From the NCBI GenBank assembly GCA_903928325.1, contig CAIYQF010000077.1, forward strand, positions 1 to 6,376: DNA of 6,376 nucleotides. The letters run 5' to 3'. How positions within the stretch are numbered: the stretch's first letter is position 1; the number at the start of each line of letters is the position of its first letter. Source of the stretch: an uncultured beta proteobacterium. Lineage in GTDB: Bacteria > Pseudomonadota > Gammaproteobacteria > Burkholderiales > Burkholderiaceae_C. The position numbers were made by a program, and so were the translations under genes. The notes beneath the pieces are model-generated. The model was not told where the DNA came from and did not search any database. It worked only from the letters and a program-made list of their open reading frames with translations. Positions 1 to 5,798 of the stretch are shown here, in pieces.

Positions 1-390
1 CAGCACGTCCAGCGGCTCGGCCGGGTTGAACACCAGCCCGGCTTTCACGCCCTTGCTTTTGATGGCCTGGATGCTGCGGTGCACATGGCCTGCGGCGTCG
101 GGGTGAAAGCTGATCAGGTCGGCCCCGGCCTCGGCAAAGGATGCGGCCAGCGCGTCCACCGGCGAGATCATCAAGTGCACATCCATCGGCACTGCCACGC
201 CCGCCGCAGTTTTGGCGTGCGGTTTGAGTGCGCTGCAAATCATCGGCCCGAAGGTCAGGTTGGGCACGTAGTGGTTGTCCATCACATCAAAGTGAATCCA
301 GTCGGCGCCAGCGGCGATGACGTTTTTCAGCTCCTCGCCCAGGCGGGCAAAGTCGGCAGACAGCAGGGAAGGGGCGATGCGGTAGTTCAT
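1..390 (-). CDS. rpe: Ribulose-phosphate 3-epimerase, N-terminal 130 residues (3' end outside window)
   Basis: Rpe interconverts D-ribulose 5-phosphate and D-xylulose 5-phosphate in the cytoplasm (pentose phosphate pathway and Calvin cycle). The visible part has the hallmark start of this TIM-barrel family: PSLLSADFARLGEE (residues 7-20), then the metal/active-site strand IHFDVMDNHYVPNLTFGP (32-49) with H33 and D35. Next come MDVHLMI (69-75) with H72, then DLISFHPDAAGH (91-102) and GLVFNPAEPL (118-127). The family is about 220-230 residues, so roughly 95 C-terminal residues, including the last catalytic aspartate, lie beyond base 1. The stretch before MDVHLMI seems a few residues longer than in many Rpe proteins. 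I chose the ATG at 388-390, which gives the usual MNYRIAPS start; an in-frame ATG at 400-402 would add MFRL. Neither has a clear Shine-Dalgarno sequence. It is transcribed divergently from apaG. In related bacteria gph and trpE often follow rpe, but that cannot be seen here. Confidence 0.95.
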   Translation of the reverse strand, partial: MNYRIAPSLLSADFARLGEELKNVIAAGADWIHFDVMDNHYVPNLTFGPMICSALKPHAKTAAGVAVPMDVHLMISPVDALAASFAEAGADLISFHPDAAGHVHRSIQAIKSKGVKAGLVFNPAEPLDVL

Positions 391-430
391 AAGTCTGAAC
401 ATACCCGATTTTCAGCGTTAGCATCACCCC
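391..430. promoter_or_regulatory. Short divergent intergenic region between rpe and apaG
   Basis: These 40 bases are the only DNA between the oppositely oriented starts of rpe and apaG, so initiation signals for at least one direction are expected here or just inside the neighbouring genes. I looked for sigma-70 hexamers on both strands and found no convincing -35/-10 pair with 16-18 base spacing. On the minus strand a TATGTT (4 of 6 matches to the -10 consensus) lies very close to the rpe start and has no partner. The region is locally AT-richer than the flanking genes. No hairpin or riboswitch-like structure is evident. Calling it regulatory rests on gene orientation, not on a recognised motif. 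Confidence 0.35.
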
Positions 431-841
431 ATGCCCAAGCCAAGTCGCCCCTACCAGTTCCATGTCGAGGTACTCCCGCAGTACCTGCCCGAGCAATCGT
501 CCCCCGAGCAAGGCCTGTACCTGTTCGCCTACACCATCACCATTCGCAACACCGGTCGGGTGGCGGCGCAGCTGATTTCGCGCACCTGGAACGTGAACGA
601 TGCCAACGGCCACAACGAAAAGGTCAGGGGCCTGGGCGTGGTCGGCCAACAACCGTTGCTCCAGCCGGGCCAAAGTTTTGAATACTCCAGTGGAACCCGC
701 TTGCGCACACCCACAGGCACCATGCACGGCAGCTTTTTTTGTGTGGCCGAAGACGGCGAAAAGTTTGACGTCGACATTCCCATGTTTGTGCTCGACGCCC
801 TGAGCAGCAGCGGCAGCGCAGACCAACGCACCTTGCATTAG
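431..841 (+). CDS. apaG: ApaG family protein (Co2+/Mg2+ efflux-associated)
   Basis: This 136-residue protein matches ApaG from end to end. ApaG is a small single-domain protein with an immunoglobulin/fibronectin-like beta fold, usually about 125 residues. Visible family features are FAYTITIRNTG (32-42), the SRTWNVNDANG segment (50-60), a GxGxxG loop GLGVVG (67-72), QPLLQPGQSFEYSSGT (74-89), the TPTGTMHGSF strand (93-102), and the acidic end FDVDIPMFVL (112-121). The last 15 residues are low-complexity and variable. The biochemical role is unsettled: the name comes from the E. coli apaH operon, where mutants affect cobalt resistance and magnesium efflux. The ATG at 431 is well fixed on the 5' side, because an in-frame TAG occurs at 419-421. 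There is no strong Shine-Dalgarno sequence. The next gene, thiL, follows after 14 bases, so the two are probably cotranscribed. No apaH (diadenosine tetraphosphatase) or ksgA is present in the window. Confidence 0.95.
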   Translation: MPKPSRPYQFHVEVLPQYLPEQSSPEQGLYLFAYTITIRNTGRVAAQLISRTWNVNDANGHNEKVRGLGVVGQQPLLQPGQSFEYSSGTRLRTPTGTMHGSFFCVAEDGEKFDVDIPMFVLDALSSSGSADQRTLH

Positions 842-855
842 CAGGGCCTTGCGCC

Positions 856-1887
856 ATGGGCGAGTTTGACCTGATCCGACGGTTCTTCACCCGCGCCACG
901 CCGCGCGCGGTGCTGGGCGTGGGCGACGACTGCGCGCTGCTGCAAAGTGCGCCGGGCATGCAAATGGCCATTTCGACCGACATGCTGGTGGCCGGGCGCC
1001 ACTTTTTTGCCGACACCGACCCACAGGCGCTGGGCCACAAAGCCTTGGCCGTCAACCTGAGCGACCTGGCCGCCTGCGGCGCGCGGCCCCTGGCCTTTAC
1101 GCTGGCGCTGGCCTTGCCCCAGGCCGATGAGGCCTGGCTCGCGCCCTTTGCCCAAGGCCTGCTGGCGCTGGCTGACGCCCATGGCTGCGAACTCATAGGC
1201 GGAGACACCACGCGCGGGCCGCTCACTATATGCATAACCGTGTTCGGCGAAGTGCCCGCGCGCGGCGCCAACCCGACTGCACCCACCAGCGCCTTGCTGC
1301 GCAGCGGCGCGCAGGCGGGCGACGATATTTATGTCAGTGGCACGCTGGGCGATGCGGCGTTGGCGCTGCGCGCTTTGCAAGGCACGCTGGTGCTGCCGAC
1401 CGACGCACTCGCGGCGGCGCGCGTGCGCTTGGAGCGCCCCGAGCCGCGCGTGGCGCTGGGCCGAGCGCTACGCGGCGTGGCCAGCGCTTGCGCCGACGTC
1501 AGCGACGGCCTTCTGGGCGACCTGGGCCACATCCTGGATCTATCGGGTTTGGGCGCCGAAGTGGGCATGGACCGCGTACTGCCCCTGCTGGCCGCGCGCG
1601 CGCAGTTTCCCGCAGGCGCAGCGCAGTTTGACCAGCAATTTGGCGCAGCCACCGCGCAACAATGCGTGCTGGCAGGGGGTGACGATTACGAGCTGGTGTT
1701 TTGCGCCGCCCCGGCCCAACGCGCCGCTGTGGCGCAGGCCAGCGCGCACAGCGCCACGCCGGTCACGCGCATTGGGCATATGCAAGCCGCACCAGGCTTG
1801 CGCCTGGTGGACGGATTCGGACGCGCTGTGGCGCCGCAGTTCGCCTCTTTCGACCATTTTTCCGCCGCTCGCGACCGCCCCACATGA
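856..1887 (+). CDS. thiL: Thiamine-monophosphate kinase
   Basis: ThiL phosphorylates thiamine monophosphate with ATP to give thiamine diphosphate, the active cofactor; it is a cytoplasmic enzyme. The 343-residue length fits the family (about 320-350). Motifs appear in the expected order. These are GEFDLIRRFF at the N-terminus, GVGDDCALL (21-29) and STDMLVAGRHF (40-50) for Mg-ATP binding, then GHKALAVNLSDLAACGARP (60-78). They continue with LIGGDTTRGPL (113-123), the linker YVSGTLGDAALAL (159-171), ADVSDGLLGDLGHIL (213-227), GGDDYELVF (274-282) and the terminal FDHF (332-335). This is the AIR-synthase/PurM-like fold with N- and C-terminal lobes. The acidic metal-binding clusters are intact, so the enzyme should be active. 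The start at 856 gives the usual MGEFDLI beginning; the Shine-Dalgarno sequence is weak. The stop overlaps the pgpA start (ATGA at 1884-1887). thiL-pgpA adjacency is common in proteobacteria, but the nusB/ribE genes that precede thiL in E. coli are replaced here by apaG. Confidence 0.97.
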   Translation: MGEFDLIRRFFTRATPRAVLGVGDDCALLQSAPGMQMAISTDMLVAGRHFFADTDPQALGHKALAVNLSDLAACGARPLAFTLALALPQADEAWLAPFAQGLLALADAHGCELIGGDTTRGPLTICITVFGEVPARGANPTAPTSALLRSGAQAGDDIYVSGTLGDAALALRALQGTLVLPTDALAAARVRLERPEPRVALGRALRGVASACADVSDGLLGDLGHILDLSGLGAEVGMDRVLPLLAARAQFPAGAAQFDQQFGAATAQQCVLAGGDDYELVFCAAPAQRAAVAQASAHSATPVTRIGHMQAAPGLRLVDGFGRAVAPQFASFDHFSAARDRPT

Positions 1888-2453
1888 ACCACCCCGAAAC
1901 CGTCCAACCGTGCGACGCAGGCGCCACCCGCTTTGCCGCCCGACCAACCTTTCGCTTCATGGTGGCGCACCCGGCGCACCTGCTGGCACTAGGTTTTGGC
2001 TCGGGCCTGAGCCGTTTTGCACCCGGCACGGCGGGCACGCTGTGGGCCTGGGTGGCGTTTTTGGCACTTTCACCCTGGATGAACGACCTGCGCTGGGCGC
2101 TGTTTATCGGCGGCTCCATCCCATTGGGCTGGTGGGTGTGCACTGTGACCGCACGCAACATGGGCGTGCTTGACCCCAGCAGCGTGGTGTGGGACGAAGC
2201 GGTGGCCTTTTGGCTGATTTTGTGGCTGGTCATGCCCAGCGGCTTGCTGGGGCAACTGACGGCGTTTGCGCTATTCCGGTTTTTTGATGCGGTCAAACCC
2301 GACCCGGTCGGCTGGGCGGACCGCTTGTTCCACGGGGTGGACCCGGCAAGCGACCGCTGGGCCTGGGCCAAGGCGGGTTGGGGCATCATGCTCGACGACC
2401 TGGTGGCGGCTGCCTGCACCTTGCTGATCATTGCGCTGGGGCGGGCCTGGTGA
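1884..2453 (+). CDS. pgpA: Phosphatidylglycerophosphatase A
   Basis: PgpA removes the phosphate from phosphatidylglycerophosphate to give phosphatidylglycerol, acting at the inner membrane. The 189-residue protein carries the family signatures: LALGFGSGLSRFAPGTAGTL (34-53), then VLDPSSVVWDEAVAFW (95-110) with the acidic D97/D104/E105 positions. After these come FRFFDAVKPDPVGWAD (131-146) and the C-terminal GIMLDDLVAA (167-176) with a DD pair. Hydrophobic segments around residues 53-63, 70-90, 106-133 and 172-186 are consistent with an integral membrane enzyme. The start at 1884 overlaps the thiL stop by four bases (ATGA) and has no obvious Shine-Dalgarno sequence, which suggests translational coupling. 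The reading frame stays open far upstream inside thiL, but only the 1884 ATG gives a family-like N-terminus. The roughly 20 residues before the core domain are polar and variable, as is usual in betaproteobacterial homologues. The stop overlaps the next gene by a GTGA junction. Confidence 0.96.
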   Translation: MNHPETVQPCDAGATRFAARPTFRFMVAHPAHLLALGFGSGLSRFAPGTAGTLWAWVAFLALSPWMNDLRWALFIGGSIPLGWWVCTVTARNMGVLDPSSVVWDEAVAFWLILWLVMPSGLLGQLTAFALFRFFDAVKPDPVGWADRLFHGVDPASDRWAWAKAGWGIMLDDLVAAACTLLIIALGRAW

Positions 2454-2980
2454 GCGCGCCCGCGGCTCCCCTTTCGCACGACGCCGAGGTGGCGGCCCTG
2501 GTGGAGGGCTTGGCAAAGCGCCTGCTGGCTCAGGGCTGGATGTTGGCCACGGCCGAGAGCTGCACCGGTGGCCTGATCGCCGCCGCCTGCACCGAGCTGG
2601 CGGGGTCGAGCAACTGGTTTGAGCGCGGCTTTGTGACCTATTCCAACGCAGCCAAGGCGCAGATGCTGGGCGTAGATGCGGCGCTGATTGCCCGGCACGG
2701 CGCCGTCAGCCAGCCGGTAGCCCGCGCCATGGTGCAAGGCGCTGTGCAGCACGCCAGCGCCCAGGTGGCCTTGGCGGTGACCGGCGTGGCCGGCCCCGGC
2801 GGCGGCAGCGCCGACAAGCCGGTGGGCACGGTGTGGTTTGCCTGGGCTACGCCGGGCGGGCTGCACATCGAAGTGCGATGCTTTGCAGGCGACCGCGCGG
2901 CGGTGCGCCAGGCCACGGTACGCCACAGCCTGCGCTGCCTGCTGGAGCTGCTGCCTTTGGTGAGGTCCACGGCAGCATGA
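2450..2980 (+). CDS. pncC: CinA C-terminal domain protein, nicotinamide-nucleotide amidase
   Basis: This is a stand-alone CinA-C domain of 176 residues (E. coli PncC/YgaD is about 165). Members hydrolyse nicotinamide mononucleotide to nicotinate mononucleotide and ammonia, recycling NMN into NAD synthesis in the cytoplasm. Diagnostic segments are TAESCTGGLIAAACTELAGSS (34-54) with the presumed catalytic S37, FERGFVTYSNAAKAQMLGV (57-75) with the conserved Y64, and HGAVSQPVARAMVQGA (83-98). They are followed by the glycine loop AVTGVAGPGGGSADKPVGTV (109-128). The N-terminal molybdopterin-binding-like (CinA-N) domain of long CinA proteins is absent. I chose the GTG at 2450, which forms a GTGA overlap with the pgpA stop and starts just before the conserved helix. 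The frame is open further upstream inside pgpA, to an ATG at 2378, but that extension is not family-like. The stop overlaps the next gene's ATG. The activity is inferred from the family, not shown by the sequence alone. Confidence 0.93.
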   Translation: MSAPAAPLSHDAEVAALVEGLAKRLLAQGWMLATAESCTGGLIAAACTELAGSSNWFERGFVTYSNAAKAQMLGVDAALIARHGAVSQPVARAMVQGAVQHASAQVALAVTGVAGPGGGSADKPVGTVWFAWATPGGLHIEVRCFAGDRAAVRQATVRHSLRCLLELLPLVRSTAA

Positions 2981-3603
2981 GCGCCGATTTTTGGTCGGGG
3001 TTTGCCACCAGCCTGGCGCTGATTGTGGCCATCGGCTCGCAAAACGCTTTTGTGCTGCGCCAAGGCATCTTGCGCCAGCATGTGGCCGCGCTGGTGGTTT
3101 TTTGCGCAGCGTCGGACGCGCTGCTCATCGTGGCGGGCATTGCGGGGGCCGGGGCGCTAGTGCAGGGCAGCCCGGTTTTCATGGAAGTTACCCGCATCGG
3201 TGGCGCCCTGTTTTTGGCCGCCTACGCGCTGCTGGCCGCGCGCCGGGCGCTGCAAGGCGGCGTGTTGGAGGCGCCAGACACTCCGGGGCAGACCCTAGGG
3301 GCGACGCTGGCGAGCTGCTTTGCGTTCACCTTTCTGAACCCGCATGTCTACCTGGACACGGTGGTGTTGCTGGGTTCGGTGGCCAACCAACGCGGCGACG
3401 CTGGACGTTGGTGGTTTGGCACTGGCGCGGCCCTGGCCAGCGGCGTGTGGTTCGCAGCCCTGGGTATTGGTGCGCGCTGGCTCCAACCGATGTTTGCGCA
3501 CGCCCTGGCCTGGCGCGTGCTCGACGGCCTGATCGCCCTGGCGATGGGGTGCCTGGCGCTAATGGTATGGTTCAGCCCGCCCCCTGTGCCTGTTTCCCTC
3601 TGA
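2977..3603 (+). CDS. LysE/ArgO family amino acid exporter
   Basis: This is a 208-residue inner-membrane protein of the LysE superfamily, whose members export basic amino acids (lysine, arginine) or related compounds using the proton motive force. Signatures are LIVAIGSQNAFVLRQGILRQH (15-35) in the first helix and loop, FCAASDALLIVAGI (42-55), and the very characteristic TFLNPHVYLDTVVLLGSVANQ (118-138). GDAGRWWFGTGAALASGVWF (140-159) follows. Six hydrophobic segments are visible, at roughly 7-27, 37-63, 72-90, 111-135, 147-168 and 181-200. It lacks the long charged loop after helix 3 seen in Corynebacterium LysE. In length and in the NPHVYLDT segment it is closer to E. coli ArgO, so argO is the likeliest name, but the substrate cannot be read from the sequence. 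Ser replaces the frequent Pro in the IGPQN motif. The ATG overlaps the pncC stop (ATGA), with a GGTGAGGT at 2959-2966 as a possible ribosome site. No argP/lysG-type regulator is adjacent. Confidence 0.9.
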   Translation: MSADFWSGFATSLALIVAIGSQNAFVLRQGILRQHVAALVVFCAASDALLIVAGIAGAGALVQGSPVFMEVTRIGGALFLAAYALLAARRALQGGVLEAPDTPGQTLGATLASCFAFTFLNPHVYLDTVVLLGSVANQRGDAGRWWFGTGAALASGVWFAALGIGARWLQPMFAHALAWRVLDGLIALAMGCLALMVWFSPPPVPVSL

Positions 3604-3608
3604 AAGGA
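3602..3608 (+). promoter_or_regulatory. Ribosome binding site of the FMN-binding glutamate-synthase-like gene
   Basis: GAAAGGA lies six bases upstream of the ATG at 3615 and overlaps the stop codon of the exporter gene. It is the clearest Shine-Dalgarno sequence in the plus-strand run. It fixes the start of the downstream protein at 3615, even though the same frame stays open far back through the exporter gene. Confidence 0.75.
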
Positions 3609-3614
3609 CTGTCC

Positions 3615-5237
3615 ATGCTGCTCAAGATTCTGCATTTTGTGTACCCCATGCGCTACCTGGCGTTCACGCTGTGCGTGCTGGGGTTCATCAGCTCGCTTCT
3701 GCTGTGGGCTAACGGTGGCCACCTGGCGCCGGTGCTGGTCTTGGGCTATTTGAGCGTGGTCGGGCTGCACGATCTGCTGCAAACCAAGCGCTCCATTCTG
3801 CGCAACTACCCCGTCATCGGCCACCTGCGCTTCATGCTGGAATTCATCCGGCCCGAGATTCGCCAGTACTTTATTGAGAGCGACAACGAGGCCGCGCCCT
3901 TTTCGCGTGCGCAGCGTTCGCTGGTCTACCAGCGCGCCAAGGGCGACTCGGACAAACATCCTTTTGGTTCGCAGATCGACGCGTATGCGAAGGGCTTTGA
4001 GTGGATGACGCATTCGGTTGTGCCCAGCACGGTGGAGAGCCACGACTTTCGCGTCACCATTGGCCAGGACACAGCTCAGCCCTACAGCGCCAGTGTGTTC
4101 AACATCTCGGCCATGAGCTTTGGCGCTTTAAGTGCCAACGCCATACAAGCACTCAATGCGGGCGCCAAGCGTGGCGGCTTTGCGCATGACACGGGCGAGG
4201 GTTCGATCTCGGTGCACCACCGCAAGCACGGCGGCGACCTGATCTGGGAGGTGGCCTCGGGCTATTTTGGCTGCCGCAACGAGGACGGCACCTTCAACGC
4301 CGACAAGTTCCAGGCCAACGCGCGGGACCCTCAGGTCAAGCTGATCGAGATCAAGCTCAGCCAGGGCGCCAAGCCCGGCCACGGCGGCGTGCTGCCCGGC
4401 CCCAAGGTGACGGCCGAAATATCCCAGGCGCGCGGCGTGCCCATGGGCGTGGACTGCGTCTCACCGGCCGCGCACAGTGCTTTTGGTACGCCACTGGAGA
4501 TGATGCACTTCATCGCCCGGCTGCGCGGGCTCTCGGGCGGCAAACCCACGGGCTTTAAGCTCTGCATCGGCCACCCCTGGGAGTGGTTTGCCATGGTCAA
4601 GGCCATGCTGGAGACCGGCATCACGCCCGACTTTATTGTGGTGGACGGCACCGAGGGCGGCACGGGCGCGGCGCCCTTGGAGTTCATCGACCACATGGGA
4701 ACGCCTCTGCAAGAGGGGCTGATCCTGGTTCACAACACCTTGCGCGGCGCGGGGCTGCGCGAGCGAATCAAGATTGGCTGCGCGGGCAAGGTCATCAACG
4801 CCTTTGACATTGCCCGCCTGATGGCACTGGGTGCCGACTGGTGCAATAGCGCGCGTGGCTTTATGTTTGCGCTGGGCTGCCTGCAAGCGCAAACCTGCCA
4901 CACCGGCAACTGCCCCACGGGCGTTGCAACCCAGGACAAGGTACGCCAGCAAGCCCTGGTGGTGCCCGACAAGTCGGCGCGCGTGTACCACTTCCACCAA
5001 GAAACCTTGCACGCGCTCAAAGAGCTGGTGCAGGCCGCCGGGGTACAACACCCGAACGACATCACCGCCCACCACATCGTGCGTCGCACGGGTGACCACA
5101 CGGTGGCCAGCCTGGCGCAAGCGCTGGTGCATGAGGTGCCCGTGGGCTGTTTGTTGGGCGCCAAGCTCGACGCGCTGCCCCTGCTCTACCAGCGCCACTG
5201 GGCGCACAGCCGGGCGCAGAGCTTCTCGCTGGCCTGA
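3615..5237 (+). CDS. Membrane-anchored FMN-binding glutamate synthase family protein
   Basis: This 540-residue protein is built around the FMN/TIM-barrel synthase domain of GltB. Core segments are FNISAMSFGALSANAIQAL (162-180), RGGFAHDTGEGSIS (186-199), IEIKLSQGAKPGHGGVLPGP (244-263), DFIVVDGTEGGTGAAPLEF (339-357), and the C-x5-C-x4-C-P cluster C422/C428/C433, matching the 3Fe-4S ligands of glutamate synthase. The glutaminase (Ntn) domain and the C-terminal beta-helix domain of full GltB are absent. The N-terminus instead carries two hydrophobic segments (about 14-31 and 38-55), predicting an inner-membrane anchor with a cytoplasmic catalytic domain. Such 'GltS-like' proteins are widespread; their reaction is not established. 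By homology they should bind FMN and 2-oxoglutarate-like substrates, but need an outside source of ammonia or another amine. No gltD or amidotransferase gene is in the window. It starts 11 bases after the exporter and is probably the last gene of the operon. Confidence 0.9.
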   Translation: MLLKILHFVYPMRYLAFTLCVLGFISSLLLWANGGHLAPVLVLGYLSVVGLHDLLQTKRSILRNYPVIGHLRFMLEFIRPEIRQYFIESDNEAAPFSRAQRSLVYQRAKGDSDKHPFGSQIDAYAKGFEWMTHSVVPSTVESHDFRVTIGQDTAQPYSASVFNISAMSFGALSANAIQALNAGAKRGGFAHDTGEGSISVHHRKHGGDLIWEVASGYFGCRNEDGTFNADKFQANARDPQVKLIEIKLSQGAKPGHGGVLPGPKVTAEISQARGVPMGVDCVSPAAHSAFGTPLEMMHFIARLRGLSGGKPTGFKLCIGHPWEWFAMVKAMLETGITPDFIVVDGTEGGTGAAPLEFIDHMGTPLQEGLILVHNTLRGAGLRERIKIGCAGKVINAFDIARLMALGADWCNSARGFMFALGCLQAQTCHTGNCPTGVATQDKVRQQALVVPDKSARVYHFHQETLHALKELVQAAGVQHPNDITAHHIVRRTGDHTVASLAQALVHEVPVGCLLGAKLDALPLLYQRHWAHSRAQSFSLA

Positions 5238-5267
5238 GCGCCAGGGCGGCCCAGACTCCAGCGGCGC

Positions 5268-5771
5268 CTAGGCCCGCTCCTGGGCCCGGATTTTTTTCAA
5301 CAAGGCGGTGGTCGAATAGCCCGACACAAAAGGCAGCGCCAGCGCACGCCCACCCCAAGACTCCACCAAGGCGGTCTCAGGCAGGCGCGCCATGTCGTAG
5401 TCGCCGCCCTTGACCAAGATATCGGGCCGGATATCGCCAATCAGTGCTTCTGGCGTGTCATCGTCAAACCAGGTCACCAGGCTGACGGCCTCCTGGCCGG
5501 CCATCACCACGGCGCGGTCTTCTTGGGCGTTGAGTGGGCGGTCGTCGCCCTTGCCCAGGCGGCGCACCGAGGCGTCGGTGTTGAGCGCAACGATCAGGCT
5601 ACCACCCAATGCGCGCGCCTGTGCCAGGTAGAGCACGTGACCACGGTGCAGCACGTCAAACACGCCGTTGGTAAACACCCAGGGGCGGGGAAGTTGCGCC
5701 AGCGCGGCGGCCAAGTCGGCGCGTGGGTAGATCTTGCGCAGCAGCGCGGGGGCGGGGAAGCTAGCGCTCAT
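5268..5771 (-). CDS. rfaE2: D-glycero-beta-D-manno-heptose 1-phosphate adenylyltransferase (RfaE domain II)
   Basis: The enzyme transfers AMP from ATP to heptose 1-phosphate, giving ADP-D-glycero-beta-D-manno-heptose, the precursor of the lipopolysaccharide inner-core heptoses, in the cytoplasm. The 167 residues are a nucleotidyltransferase (Rossmann) domain. It has WVFTNGVFDVLHRGHVLYLA (31-50) holding the HxGH motif H42-H45, IVALNTDASVRRLGKGDDRP (60-79), DDDTPEALIGDIRPDILVKG (103-122), KGGDYD (121-126), and the terminal GYSTTALLKKI (151-161). It corresponds to the C-terminal half of the two-domain E. coli HldE; the kinase half (RfaE1/HldA) is absent, as is usual in betaproteobacteria, where the two activities are separate genes. 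The start at 5769-5771 lies 27 bases after the stop of the upstream diiron-protein gene, and no strong Shine-Dalgarno sequence is seen. It converges with the FMN protein gene, leaving 30 bases between the stops. Alternative names are hldC or the hldE C-terminal domain. Confidence 0.94.
   Translation of the reverse strand: MSASFPAPALLRKIYPRADLAAALAQLPRPWVFTNGVFDVLHRGHVLYLAQARALGGSLIVALNTDASVRRLGKGDDRPLNAQEDRAVVMAGQEAVSLVTWFDDDTPEALIGDIRPDILVKGGDYDMARLPETALVESWGGRALALPFVSGYSTTALLKKIRAQERA
5271..5297 (+). terminator. Possible rho-independent terminator of the plus-strand operon, inside the 3' end of rfaE2
   Basis: GGCCC (5271-5275) pairs with GGGCC (5282-5286) across a 6-base loop, followed by CGGA and then seven T's at 5291-5297. 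A longer alternative pairs GGCCCAG (5248-5254) with CTGGGCC (5280-5286). The T-run is the complement of two lysine codons near the end of rfaE2, so it may exist for coding reasons. The 4-base gap between stem and T-tract is wider than ideal. It is placed correctly to stop transcription 34-60 bases after the FMN protein gene. No T-tract is seen after the rfaE2 stop on the other strand. Confidence 0.35.
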
Positions 5772-5798
5772 CGGGTGACTGGGCCATTGATCCGGCGC

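Noticed and set aside
79..681. A 200-codon plus-strand open frame crossing rpe and apaG
   Set aside because: It is antisense to rpe and out of frame with apaG, both of which are clear family members. Its translation is rich in His/Arg/Gly and shows no motif.
1763..2926. A 387-codon open frame on the minus strand, antisense to pgpA and pncC
   Set aside because: The opposite strand holds three motif-rich genes with tight overlaps. The antisense translation has no family motifs and the arginine/alanine/proline-rich look of a GC-rich shadow frame.
2991..3614. A 208-codon in-frame upstream extension of the FMN-binding protein
   Set aside because: It lies in another frame of the exporter gene, reads as low-complexity Arg/Gly/Ala sequence, and a good Shine-Dalgarno sequence plus a membrane-helix N-terminus mark 3615 as the start.
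4461..5207. A 248-codon minus-strand open frame antisense to the FMN-binding protein
   Set aside because: It mirrors a strongly conserved coding region and shows no recognisable domain, so it is a shadow of GC-rich codon use.
5238..5267. GCGCC (5238-5242) / GGCGC (5263-5267) inverted repeat as a bidirectional terminator
   Set aside because: The stem is only five pairs with a 20-base loop and has no T-tract directly after it on either strand.
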